The notes beneath the pieces were generated by a model. That model was not told where the DNA came from, ran no database searches, and worked only from the letters and a program-made list of their open reading frames with translations. This document shows positions 42,566-52,992 of a stretch of DNA of 64,000 bases, piece by piece (position 1 is the stretch's first letter; every line of letters begins with the position of its first letter). The DNA comes from Pseudeuparius sepicola (taxonomy: Eukaryota > Arthropoda > Insecta > Coleoptera > Anthribidae), in contig OY987304.1 in NCBI GenBank assembly GCA_963920635.1, forward strand, positions 33,418,365 to 33,482,364. Direction: 5' to 3'. Made by a program: the position numbers and the translations under genes.

Positions 42566-42704
42566 TTTTCCGTCAACCAGATGGAGCGCCTATCCATGGC
42601 TCGAGCTGTCACTGAGTGGCTAAATAATAATTTTGACAACATGTATTGTTATTGTTACACTTACATGATTTTAGATTAATGTACTAATAAATTTTACCAC
42701 TTGC

Positions 42705-42972
42705 AGATGGATTGGAAGAAATAGTCCATTAATTAGATGGCCCCGTCGATCGCCAGATTTGTCCTTGATGGACTTTTTTTTGGGGTGCGATAAAGGATAG
42801 AGTATATAAAAATCGCCCTAGAGCCATAAACGAGCTACAACAAAAAATAATAGAAGCTTGCCAATCAGTAACAGCAAATGAGTTAAAAAATGTTGTTTGT
42901 AACATTAAAAAGCGTATTGACAAATGTATAACCTTAGAAGGCGATTATATTGAGAAAACCTCGATAACTTAA
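42705..42972 (+). pseudogene. mariner-like transposase C-terminus (third catalytic Asp region)
   Basis: Reads RWIGRNSPLIRWPRRSPDLS then LMDFF, followed after a one-base slip in a T run (~42773) by GAIKDRVYKNRPRAINELQQ and KIIEACQSVTANELKNVV, ending at a stop near 42972. SPDLxxxDFFL with Asp as third acidic residue marks the DDxD mariner-type family common in insects. The N-terminal two thirds are missing. Confidence 0.8.
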
Positions 42973-43589
42973 GACTTAAGTATTTTATTTGTTGATGTTT
43001 TGGTAAAATTTAATTTATTTTACATTTAGTAACATTGTTTCAATAATCCAAGGCAAACTTGACCAGCATAAAATTCGAAAAAAAATCGGAAATTTGAGAC
43101 GCTGTAGAGAAAAACATCCTGTATATTTCTTCTTGCAATTTCTTCCATCAACACTTTGGGTGGTCCTGTTAATTCTTCCACTGTTTTGAAATAATTCCAT
43201 AGCACGCTTGACTTGCCAGGTGCCTTTGAAGTCCCTATTTTGCTTAACTTTAACACGGTGTAGAACCGAACACCCTCTACATGTTTTGTTAAAATTTGGT
43301 ATATGGGGGTTTTGGGGTGTCCTGATTAACGCTGTTGTGTCAGATTTTAAATAAAAAAATAGCTAAATGGTTTTTGTGAAAATCGGGGTATAAAAAAATC
43401 GTAGCCGTCCCTGGATTTGCAAAAAAAGGTTTTTGAAAATATCTCACAAAATACATTTTTTATCGATTTGTATACACTTAAAAGTAGACACCCGTATAGC
43501 CAATTAAATTCTCTACAAAAAAGGTTTTATTCATTTATTTTGTAAACTTGCCGGTTCTGAAGTTATAGCACTTAACATCTAGGGTAAAA

Positions 43590-43775
43590 TTTGGCACCGC
43601 CGTGTTTCTGGGGATAATAAGCTGAGGATGTCAATTTTTACGTATCTCACAGAGGGCGCCACTTGCCCTGCTTTTGGATCAAGCTTTTACTCGCAACTAT
43701 TTTGAGGTTATCTTTTTGGTGTTGCAGGTCCATCATTTTAGTGCATCTTTTCATTATGCAACAAAAAACTGCTCG
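43590..43775 (+). repeat. fragment of the 14159-type palindrome arm
   Basis: Shares CTCACAGAGGGCGCCACTTG, GAGGTTATCTTTTTGGT and GCAGGTCCATCATTTTAGTG with the arms of the element at 14159-15301. No termini. Confidence 0.7.
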
Positions 43776-43987
43776 GACAGTGATTCGTTGATAAGCGCAA
43801 GTACATGCCAATAAAGTATGCATTTTTATTTTTTATTTTTTAATTTTCAGTCAAAATAAAAGCCCATTTTTTACTTTTTGAACTAGTAATTTTAATTTAA
43901 AATTTGAGTCTTAAATAAACTAAAATTTTTTCTGACCTAGACTACTCCAGGGTCTTTTACGTCGTAATCTTATCAGGTATCTGATAT

Positions 43988-44149
43988 CAGTGGCGGTCCT
44001 AACATTTTAACAATGTTCGATTACTTTAGAGAGCACTTTTTCATTAATAAAGAATTTATTATATACAAATAGTCTTTATTTATTAAATAATAACCCAATG
44101 GGAGGGGGGAGCCTGGCCATCTTGCACCCTCCCTTTGGGCCCGCCACTG
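43988..44149. mobile_element. 162-bp hAT MITE, TSD TCTGATAT
   Basis: Ends CAGTGGCGGTCC and GGGCCCGCCACTG, with identical TCTGATAT at 43980-43987 and 44150-44157. Too short to encode anything. Confidence 0.9.
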
Positions 44150-44872
44150 TCTGATATGGAAGACCTAAGTCTGTGCGCACAATCGCTCCATCTTAGCTAA
44201 ACACGTCTGTGGTGGTTCTTGATGTTCTTTGTAGCTTCCTTTTAGTAATAATAGAAATATTAATAATTAGTTTTTTACATTTGTTTCTTTTTATTCAATT
44301 TAAATAATGTATAAATATATAAACGATGTGCTTGTTCTTGTTTCCAAGGCAACCATCCTCTGGGCCACAATGTTCTCTCGTTTTCTGCTTATAAAATAAA
44401 CAAGATGGCACACCACATATTATACTCCCCCTCTCACGATAAACACATTATTTATTTAAAATATTAAAACAAAGCCTATTTTTTGTTTTGTTGTTTTTTT
44501 AGAATTATTTTCCGCGTTTTCTGCTAAAATGAATACTGGTTTAATTCTGTCAATTCTGACTATTATTTCATTGTTATTTTTAATAATAGTAAAAGTTTTA
44601 TCATGTTTATTTAAAATGCTTGTCTGGACCTTCATACATTGGTGCCAAACAAGATTTCCGTCTTTCGCATTTGAGAAAAATGTAATTACCTACACATGTT
44701 CTAAAATCTGAAGAAACAAATGGTTTTTCTTTTAAGTGGTTACCTATTGTTGTTGGTCTAATGTTCTCAAAAGTTTCTGTTAAATTGATTAGTAGCATGA
44801 AATTGCAATGATATTGTGTGACTTAATAAAAAAAAATTGCCTGGTAACCTTAAGGGTTGACCATATAATATA

Positions 44873-45275
44873 CAGGGTGAGTATGAAATAACTGGCATTC
44901 TTTTTTTGGGTAAGAGAGATGGTTATTCTGAACAACTTTTCTTAAGAATTTTTTTCCTATCGCCGAAATTTTTCTCTAATTTCTTTAAAATTTATCAACA
45001 TTTATTTCATACACAGCGGATAGAATGGCTGGGAATAACTCGGTCTCAAAATACTATACTAGTTGATGATTTATCATTTTCTACTCGGTTGTTGGCAGGG
45101 CGCCAGTGCCGTGTTTTCATAGAGGGGGGATTTTGAGGGGATGAATTGTAGAAAAATCTCGGCTCTAGGAAAAAAATTTATTAAGAAAAGTGGTTCAGAA
45201 TGTTTGTGTGAAGATATCCACGGTTTCTCCACAGTTTCTGACGTGCGAAAAAATTCATCGCCTTCCTGATGGCAA
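44873..45275. repeat. CAGGGTGAGTATGAAATA palindromic element, right terminus lost
   Basis: Left end after TA at ~44873. Blocks ATTCTGAACAACTTTTCTTA and TAAGAAAAGTGGTTCAGAAT face each other across a ~200-bp centre. The right end is not seen. Confidence 0.5.
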
Positions 45276-45309
45276 AATTTACAAAAAGAAAACAACAAAA
45301 AACTAACAG

Positions 45310-46240
45310 GCTAGAACGAATATACCGCTAGGACAATCCCAAGAAACTGACGAATTTTAAGTGTAAGTTTCAATAATTTGGAACCATGTACGAGTACCGA
45401 AAGGATACGTAAGACCATCCCCTAAAATTTAAGTAGGGTTTAGTCAAATGATCGCGGGGACTAGAGGTCGAAAAAAATAAAAGCTCTGAGAAGGTGACGA
45501 ATCTTAGGTGTATGTTCCAATTTGGGAACCGTGGACGAGTACCAGGGGGTTGTGTGCATCGATGCCGATTTACAGGCACTTACGTAGAACCATCCCCTAA
45601 AATTTAAGCAGGGTTTAGTCAAATGTTCGCGGGGACTAGAGGTCGAAAAAAATTGGAGTTGTGGGCATCGATGCCGATTTACAGGGACATACGTAGGACC
45701 ATCCCCTAAAATATAAGTAGGGTTAAGTCAAATGTTCGCGGGGACTAGAGGTCTAAAAAATTAAAAGCTCTGAAAAGTTGACGAATCTTAGGTGTATGTT
45801 TTACTTTGGGAACCGTGGACGGGTACAAGGGAGTTGTGTGCATCGATGCCGATTTACAGGGACATACGTAGGACCATCCCCTAAAATTTAAGTAGGGTTT
45901 AGTCAAATGCCTGCGGGGACTAGAGGTCTAAAAAAATTAAAAGCTCTGAAAAGTTAACGAATCTTAGGTGTATGTTCCACTTTGGGAACCGTGGACGGGA
46001 ACCAGGAAATTGTGTGCATCGACGCCGATTTACAGGGACATACGTAGGGCCATCCCCTAAAATTGAAGTAGGGTTTAGTCAAATGTTCGCGGGGACTAGA
46101 AGTCTAAAAAAATTAAAAGCTCTGAAAAGTTAACGAATTTTAGGTGTATGTTCCAATTTGGGAACCGTGGACGGGTACCAGGGAGTTGTGTGCATCGATG
46201 CCGATTTACAGGGACATTTTAGGGATGGTCATACGTATGT
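45310..46240. repeat. tandem array, ~175-bp unit, about five to six units
   Basis: The block CCATCCCCTAAAATTTAAG recurs near 45418, 45591, 45698, 45876 and 46051: spacing ~175 except one unit shortened to ~107. Each unit holds ATCGATGCCGATTTACAGG and GTCAAATGTTCGCGGGGACT. At the right edge TTTTAGGGATGG appears inverted. Confidence 0.85.
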
Positions 46241-46289
46241 CCGTACGTATATCCAGTCAGTATATAGCCAGTATTTAGAAAGGCGGGGT

Positions 46290-46650
46290 CGAAACCATTT
46301 CGGAATTTGAAAATATTTACTGCACTTGTAAATCTGAAGATATTGGGATTTCCTAAGACTAATTTTAAGTACTTTTCCTTAAAATTCATAAAAATTTTCG
46401 CCTGCCGCGCATTTTACAGAATTATTTTAAATGCACTTGTTTGAAAAATATGCACAATAATAATTGCCCCTCCCCCACCCGAAATTAATTTCTATATACG
46501 TCACTGAAGTGATCCAAGCTCGTCACCCGGCGTACTTTTTGTTCTTAATGGATTAAATAATTCCTTGTCGGGGCCTCGCACTTTCATGCGGCACGCGGCA
46601 CCGCAAAAGCTTGAGCCGGTCCTGACCCCCCCCCCCCCCCCAATACGGCC
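46290..46650 (+). repeat. dispersed hAT-like repeat fragment, copy 2
   Basis: Same sequence order as 18481-18890 (see shared blocks there). It ends in a C17 run followed by AATACGGCCCTGA, which looks like the inverse of the CAGGGCCGTATA start at 48957. Confidence 0.6.
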
Positions 46651-46659
46651 CTGAATAGG

Positions 46660-48550
46660 TCATATTAAGAGTGTGATAATGTACCAAAAGTCGGTCGGCA
46701 ACGTCGTGACGGCTCGAATTTTGTTCTCCATTTTGGTGCAAACCAGGGTTATATCGATGTAAACACGACGTCGGGTCCCAACGTTTGGTCGGAATTTGAA
46801 ACGTTGTTGCAACGTGATTATAGTGCTAGTTGGGTAGTTGCCGCAGAAATCCCTGAACAAAATCACCAAGAAAGAAATATTCATATTCAGTAAGTTTGGA
46901 CTGACCAAAAAGTAAGATTCCTTTATATTTGAATTTCCTTATTATTTTGAATTTTTATTTTATATTTTGAAAACTTTTATAGAAATTGTCTTTTTTACTT
47001 GGACAGAAATAATTGTGTAACTTTTATTGGGAATTTTGAATGAATTTGGAAATTTATTTTTAACCATATTATACCATGTTATAAACTTAAGTAATTTTGA
47101 TTTACTTTTTATGGGCACTTTGTACTGGGAGGTTAATCAATGCTATACAGTGAGGTCAATTAATTTTTATGCTATTTGGCAATCTTTTGCAATTTTTGTA
47201 CTTTTAATCTGAATGTTGCCATTTTATGCCATAGTTTATGTCTGCCATTTTGACATATCGATTTGTGCCCTATTTTAATTCCGATTAATTAACAGTGCAC
47301 TTTTGAAACGTTTGGATTCTGTTGCATAAAAAGGGTTCATATTTCGGAGTGTAGCGTTGTGCGACATAATTATTGCCCATTTTTTGAACTTCCTCTTAAA
47401 CTGTATTTTGGCAAATTAATGTACTGTTTTCGTATTTAATCTTAATGCACCTATTAAACTATCCCTGTGTTTTCTTTAAACCCTTAGGTCCACACCAAAA
47501 ATAAGTAACTTGTGAACCACCCTGTACATACCGCTCGCCAACATCACATACAGGGTAAGCGTCACATTTCCATGTGGATCTTTCTCATATCCTTTCTTCA
47601 ACGTTACAAGACTCATTCACATAAAACAACATCAGTTATATCACAGATTTTTACTATTCATCTATCCTCTTTGGGTCAAATTGTCCAATCGCTCAAAATC
47701 TATTTCCCCTCAGCATCTTTACGGTAACTTAATTGAAACTAACTACACACACATCTACACTATTTATACAACATGACTAGTCATGGCCCTCTGGGACAGA
47801 ATTATTTAAAATTGAACATGCACTCACGGAGGCAGCCACCCGCGGACGGGGCTGTGATAGGACTCTCGGTATGAGGTTATATCTACGCTAAGTTTATGAG
47901 GTTGTTTCTATGTGAGGATATTAACGTCATTCTTCTATGTTACCCCGGGCTTCTTGTCATAATTATAGCGTTAATTTAACATAATTTTCCTAAGGTCATG
48001 GAGGTGATTTTATAACGGTATTTTGACGTAAAACTGGCTCGGCTGTTGGTTAGCTGGGGCAGGGTGCGAAACTGCACGTTTCAGTTGCAGGTCATACCCT
48101 CAGAATAACAACCAAGGAAAGAAAGCCACTTTCATCTGTATCACAATACATAAAGAAAGACCTGAAGCCAGAACAAACAAGGATCGGGGGTAGAGAGGAA
48201 AGGGGAACATGTTTATTTTACCTTTAGCGGATAGCGGATAGCTAAGAGGGGTCTGAAATGAAGTATATGACCTCGGATTTAAGCTCGTTTTTAATTCAGT
48301 ACCCCTAGGGCATCTAGAAGAAAATACATTATTGTTTACTTGCTCTTGCTAGCTTATTTAGATGCATAAAATTTTGCATATTTGAAGAGTTGGAATGGCT
48401 GGATTATTATTAACTGCGAGTTGCCTATCAAGACCTGTAAACTAAGACGGGTCTTGGACGACTATGGCTTATCCATGCATAGCACGGTGAAATGGAGCGT
48501 TCTGATTTGTTGGCAGTGTAAACGATATGCATCTCTCTTGCGGGTACATT
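46660..48550. other. intergenic, nothing recognised
   Basis: AT-rich 46900-47460 and mixed composition beyond. A CCACCCTGTACA ... ATACAGGG pair near 47517-47557 suggests remnants of the CAGGGTG families. No gene recognised. Confidence 0.35.
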
Positions 48551-48608
48551 ATTTTGACCAGCGCCGGTTTTAGGGGGGTGCTAGGGCGCTAATAGCACCC
48601 GGCGGTTA

Positions 48609-48660
48609 ATTTTAGCACAGACCTATATAGCTGCGAAGCTATATAGGTCAGTGATTTTAG
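48609..48660. mobile_element. micro-palindrome insertion, 38 bp, direct repeats ATTTTAG
   Basis: Insert 48616-48653 begins CACAGACCTATATAGCT, has a GCGA loop, and ends AGCTATATAGGTCAGTG (one arm mismatch). It is flanked by identical ATTTTAG at 48609-48615 and 48654-48660. It lies inside a hAT-like GGGGGGTGCTAGGGCGC block. Confidence 0.7.
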
Positions 48661-48956
48661 GAGGCGGTATAAGCTGGTATAACAACTAAAAATAAATCAC
48701 ATTTTGTTGCTATGTCACTCACAATGCGACACCTTCATTTTGATCGTCGTCTGCAAACATAACATCTCTGAAACGTTCTCCTATTCATCATCTTATTCAT
48801 CTGTACGTTGAAGATTTTACTCCCCCCCCCCCTGGATTTTTAGACGAAAATAAAAATTTCTAAGTGAAAATATCCTAAACGCAGAATATATACAACATTG
48901 ATTCATTGATTGAATATAAATTGGAAAATTGTCATGTAATAAGTAATGTGTAACAC

Positions 48957-49320
48957 AGGGCCGTATATAAGGGGGGGTTAGGGGTTCAAACCCCCCCCCC
49001 CCCTCCCCCATGATGGCATATATAAAATTTATTAACACGCCCGGCGCCCGCCAAAATGGAAAAATAAATAATCGTGCTGGTCGATTGTACTGCTTGGACA
49101 ATTGTAACATAAAACATGCTATGAAGGTCAAGCGTTTGCGTTTGGCAATATATATATTTGAGGATAATGCTCAAAAAGTAAAGGTATTGTCAAGTAGCTA
49201 ACTACCGATTCCACGAGACCTGGCTTTTCCCATACGCCCATACATAAGCCCAGGGCTGTATATGGTTTGGGCACAGAAAAACGGCAAGCTGCCGTTTTTC
49301 TGTGCGGTTTGAGGGTTCAG
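48957..49320 (+). repeat. two hAT-like left ends with poly-G/poly-C tracts
   Basis: CAGGGCCGTATATAAGGGGG at ~48957 and the similar CAGGGCTGTATATGGTTTG at ~49254 both lead into AGGGTTCAA(A/G)CCCCC-type sequence. These are partial hAT-type termini, one probably duplicated or nested. No 8-bp duplications assigned. Confidence 0.45.
49264..49312. mobile_element. micro-palindrome insertion, 35 bp, direct repeats GGTTTGR
   Basis: Insert 49271-49305 begins GCACAGAAAAACGGC and ends with its exact complement CCGTTTTTCTGTGC, centre AAGCT. Flanks GGTTTGG (49264-49270) and GGTTTGA (49306-49312) match in 6 of 7. It sits inside the hAT-like end at ~49254, so it post-dates it. Confidence 0.65.
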
Positions 49321-49892
49321 CCCCCTACATAGAGAAAAGACGAAAAATACATTATACTGTTATGATTTTGTAATTACCTATACCTCTTTTAAACTGTGCT
49401 TGATATTTCTAAAAAATTTCGCCTACGGCCCATTTTAGTGACCAAACACCTCTGCTTTCTTTTGTATAGCCGGTTGAACAAAAAAAATACCACCAGTTAA
49501 CAAGAATATGTTTTGCTTGGAATTTCTTTTCGTTATTAACTGTTTGACCTTGAACATTTCAAAAATTTTCGCCTGCGGCGCAATTTTGTACCAAAAAGAT
49601 TCTTTTTTTTAATTTCGGACCACCTCCCAACTAAAAAGTTTAGCTTTTGGGCTTTTGGGGTCGCAGAAGAATGAATCCCCTCCAGTGTCACATCACCGAA
49701 GATACCTATAATTTTTTTAGTGTTAAATTTGTTAAATATTTTTATACTAAAATCACAGATTAGGCTAAAATGTCAAATAAATGTATAGTTTATAATATTT
49801 GATTTTTTTAATCTTCGACAATCTTTGAGATGAAAATTAAAGTTTACAGGTAGGTACTTACGTTTTAGGTATTAGGCAGTGCCTCCGGTGAA

Positions 49893-49962
49893 CGAATGAG
49901 CTGCCGGCAACGTAACTCGAATGAGCTGCCGGCAACGGCACCCGAATGAGCCGCCGGCAGAG
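49893..49962 (+). repeat. three tandem copies of CGAATGAGCYGCCGGCA
   Basis: Three ~25-bp head-to-tail units CGAATGAGCTGCCGGCAACG immediately left of the GC-rich palindrome cluster. CCGGC is itself palindromic. Purpose unknown. Confidence 0.6.
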
Positions 49963-49970
49963 AATTCTTA

Positions 49971-50805
49971 GAGAGCTTGCACACGACGCGGAAGCGGCGC
50001 GGTATTCCGCGCGCGGTTTTCCGCCGCAATATCGCGTAGCCTATAAAACTATGGGTTCAATTTTTTTGCCGCGTCCGTGTGCAAGCATACCATTTCAAAC
50101 AATACAATTTAGCATCGCAGGGTTCCGCGTGCGATTAACCGCACGCGGCATACCGCGCCGCATCCGCGTCGTGTGCAAGCTCTCTTATTAGAGAGAACGT
50201 TAGCGAGCTTGCACACGACGCGGATGCCGCGTGGGGTTATCCTCACGCGGAATCGCGTGAAGCTAAATTGTATTGTTTTAAATGGTATGCTTACTCACGG
50301 ACGCGGCGCGGCAAAAAACGGTGCGGCAGGCGGCGGCCCTATTTAAACCCATAGTTTTATATAGGCTACGCGATATCGCGGCGGAAAACCGCGCGCGGAA
50401 TTCCGCGCCGCTTCCGCGTCGTGTGCAAGCTCTCTTTTGCACACGACGCGGATGCGGCGCGGTATGCCGCGTGCGGTTATTCGCACGCGGAACCGCGTGA
50501 TGATAAATTGTATCGTTTTAAATGGTATGCTTGCACACGGACGCGGCGCGGCCGTACATGTATGGTGCGGATTTGCGGTCAGAATTTTCGAACTTCTCCT
50601 ACCGCACGGCACCTGAACGCCTTGGCCGACTACGGGCGCTTGCACACACGCCGGGAAAAGAAATGGCAACATTGTACCTGAGCAATAGCCACTTAATCGG
50701 ATAGATTCAGGAACGCGTCGCACCGTGTGCAAGCTATAGGTACGCGGACGCGGCACGGAAAACCGCACGCGGCATACCGCGCCGCATACGCGTCGTATGC
50801 AAGCT
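49971..50805. repeat. cluster of GC-rich palindromic elements (GAGCTTGCACACGACGCGGA)
   Basis: At least three adjoining units, 49971-50185, about 50204-50434 and 50436 to 50735/50805, start GAGCTTGCACACGACGCGGA and end with its inverse CGTCGTGTGCAAGCTCTC. Cores repeat CCGCGTGCGGTTA and GCACGCGG. CpG density is far above the rest of the window. The long minus-strand ORF here (188 codons, Arg/Ala/Cys rich) is a composition artefact of the palindromes. Similar in look to PIF/Harbinger MITEs of arthropods, but family not proven. Confidence 0.75.
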
Positions 50806-51290
50806 GTCAGGGCAGTGGCCCACAGCGCGATTTCGGCGTGATTTCCCGCCCGCGATAAATCGCGCGACTTCCGTAAAATGCTCGCCCACACGCGAAAACG
50901 CGATAACATCGTTTATTAGTGCAATTTGCGTTGTTTTCACATTTTTCGTCGATACAGTGCAGTTCAGAGATGGATCGCAGAGTGCTAATTTTATTGGCTT
51001 TATTTATATGCAGAAGAAAGAATAACCAACAAGTAATTTGCAGTCAAAGACGATACTGAGTGCATCCAATTTTAAAAGTTAGATAAAGTACCTCGAAGGT
51101 GCATTTTATACAATATTCGATAGGTTAAGAGAAAATCCGGACTAATTTTTTAACTACTTTCGAATGAGCACAGACACCTTTGATTATTTAGTTGTTCAAT
51201 TAAAAGATTCTATATGTTCTCAAGATACCAAGGGCGTATTCAAGGGGGGGTACAGGGGGTAATTACCCCCCCCCCCCCCAAGCCCATCAA

Positions 51291-51710
51291 ATGTCCAATT
51301 TCTCAGCTCTATATTTAAGTAAATTTAGTCAAGAGTCTGACGAAGTAATACAAATTAAATTGCAAGGAGAGTTAGATTTATGGCAAAAAACATGTAGAGT
51401 CGACAATAATATTTGTGATATCCTTACAAGTTATAAAGACTGTGATGAAGACATATTTCCTACTATAAAAAAAATTCAACACATTAATTGTTCTGCCAAT
51501 TAGTGTTGCGTCAGCAGAACGAAGCTTTTCTTCATTGAGAAGACTGAAAACCTGGTTACGCTCCACTATGGGCGAAGAGCGATAAGTAGGATAGGCACTG
51601 CTGTTTACTCAGCACAGAGAAATCAATGTAGATGTTGATGTTTCTCGGGTTATTGAGCGATACGCCAAAAAAACAAAAAGAAAAATTGATTTCATATCAT
51701 AATAGATAAC
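51291..51710 (+). pseudogene. hAT transposase C-terminal remnant
   Basis: Begins MSNFSALYLSKFSQESDEV, then FPTIKKIQ; after frame changes near 51490 it reads [19 protein letters not shown] and TWLRSTMGEER, the hAT dimerisation motif, then VIERYAKKTKRKIDF. N-terminal zinc finger and catalytic core are absent. Confidence 0.75.
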
Positions 51711-51814
51711 TATATTCGTATTCCTATAATCCATTGTGATATGGATGTGATTTTCAAGAGTTTTATATTCTTTTAGAGAATATTATTTATTTTTAAATAG
51801 TATATTTCCTAACA

Positions 51815-51965
51815 AGTGCGGAAAGTGCCACTTTTCCGCACGCGATTGCAGTTGGCTGAACTCCGCTACGCGTCGTTCAGCCAAGAAATCGAGTGTGGAA
51901 AAGACACTTTCCGCAAGAGTTAGGAACACTATTTTTTCTACAAGCGTGCGGAAAAGTAAGACACT
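51815..51965. repeat. hairpin module inside the hAT
   Basis: GTGCGGAAAGTGCCACTTTT and TGTGGAAAAGACACTTTCCG face each other around TTGGCTGAACTCC...GTTCAGCCAA, a stem inside a stem. A further AAAGTG/CACTTT stem follows to about 51990. Confidence 0.6.
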
Positions 51966-52739
51966 TTAGTTCAGAAAGTGACACTTTTCCGAAAAGTGTA
52001 TACTATTCCGGACGATTGTAGAAAAAATATTTTTATACCTATAATGTTTTGCATTTTTTTATGTAATAATAAAATACCACCATATTCAGTTGAAATTGCT
52101 TTTACGAACGCACCAAACCCCTAATGCTAAAAAAATATTTTATATTACCCCTCCCAAGGCGAAATCCTGGATACGCCCTTGCAAGATACTCAAATGAGAG
52201 ATTGCATACCTCCAACAGAAATGGTGGCAGTAACTTTAAGGTAGGTAGCATGCTTTATTTTACTACTGGTATATTCTATCTGGTGTGGAGATCAGGGAGT
52301 AAAATAAAAAAAAGTATGATATCTTATAAGTACAATTTTGTATTGTCTTAGGTGTTAATAATTACAACAAATTATTGATGTTCGTGGTGGTGAAATTCAG
52401 AGAATATTTGGTGTAATGATGTAGAAAGATGCACACAGTGGCAACACCCAACTCCAAATGCCGCTAATTATTGCGTCCTAGTGGGCTACAGCACATTTGC
52501 TTCTATTGGCGTTCAAAAATCACGCGATATGAAAACGCGCCGCGCCGCGCCGCCAAATCGCGGGGTTTTGCGATCGCGGCATACCGTCGCGTTATTTTCT
52601 GCTGAATCGCTAATGGGCGAGCCCTCCATTTGATGACGTGTATTTTGTGACCGCGATTTTGAGCGCGATTTGTCGCGCGCGGGAAATCGCGCCGAAATCG
52701 CGCTGTGGGCCACCGCCCTTAGGGTTTGCCGCTTTTAAC

Positions 52740-52992
52740 TAGATAATTTTGTACAGATTTCAAGGTTTCATTAAAAGTCAACATTCTAGGCAAATATGTA
52801 ATGACAGATATAATAAATTCTAATAAAACAGCAAGAAGTGCAGGAACTAACAAAACAATAGATAATAACAACATCATAGCAAATATTTAACAAAAAAATG
52901 CACACATACTAATTTTTAATACAGAATAGATACAAGAGTAGGTCTACTGATATAAAAAATAAAAATTAAAATACGATATGAAATAGAGGTCT
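52740..52992. other. short gap between Harbinger and MULE remnants, nothing recognised
   Basis: AT-rich. No element end visible, so the 3' border of the MULE element remains undefined. Confidence 0.35.

Larger units (their letters stand above)
41838..43494. mobile_element. 1.66-kb palindrome-ended element carrying a transposase fragment
   Basis: TA-flanked ends CAGGGTGTCTACTTTTAAGT and its inverse; arms of ~240 bp are near-perfect. Between them, inner ends CAGGGTGTCTCAAAAA (42108) and inverse near 43121 bracket a minisatellite and a transposase remnant. This suggests a second mariner-like element inside the palindrome. Confidence 0.8.
51229..52181 (+). mobile_element. internally deleted hAT, 953 bp, TSD CAAGATAC
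   Basis: Ends CAAGGGCGTATYCA, with identical CAAGATAC at 51221-51228 and 52182-52189. It contains a hAT transposase C-terminus and, at 51815-51965, an inserted hairpin repeat. A C14 run lies just inside the left end, as in other hATs here. Confidence 0.92.
50970..52250 (+). pseudogene. HARBI1-like nuclease, N-terminal fragments
   Basis: Fragments read (stop)VHPIL near 51060, then FYTIFDRLRENPD, FNYFRMSTDTFDYLVVQLKD and SICSQDT up to the hAT insertion, resuming after it as QMRDCIPPTEMVAVTLR. This is the order seen at the start of Harbinger transposases (WVHPI ... FRMS..TFDYLL ... I.PEERLAVTLR). The catalytic DDE region is missing and stops interrupt the frame. Confidence 0.7.
50810..52718 (+). 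mobile_element. PIF/Harbinger element remnant, split by a hAT
   Basis: TIRs GGGCAGTGGCCCACAGCGCG and inverse at the right end (CGCGCTGTGGGCCACCGCCC), with TCA/TTA at the borders (Harbinger TSDs are TWA). GC-rich palindromic subterminal zones (50820-50900, 52520-52710) flank a decayed transposase. The hAT at 51229-52181 interrupts it. Confidence 0.75.

Noticed and set aside
44529..44711. 60-codon ORF with a hydrophobic N-terminal segment
   Set aside because: T-rich DNA readily produces Leu/Ile/Phe-rich ORFs; no homologous domain, no splice context that requires it.
50343..50909. 188-codon minus-strand ORF, the longest in the window
   Set aside because: It runs across several GC-rich palindromic units; Arg/Ala/Cys composition and repeated peptide blocks (such as PRRIRVVCK) mirror the DNA repeats.
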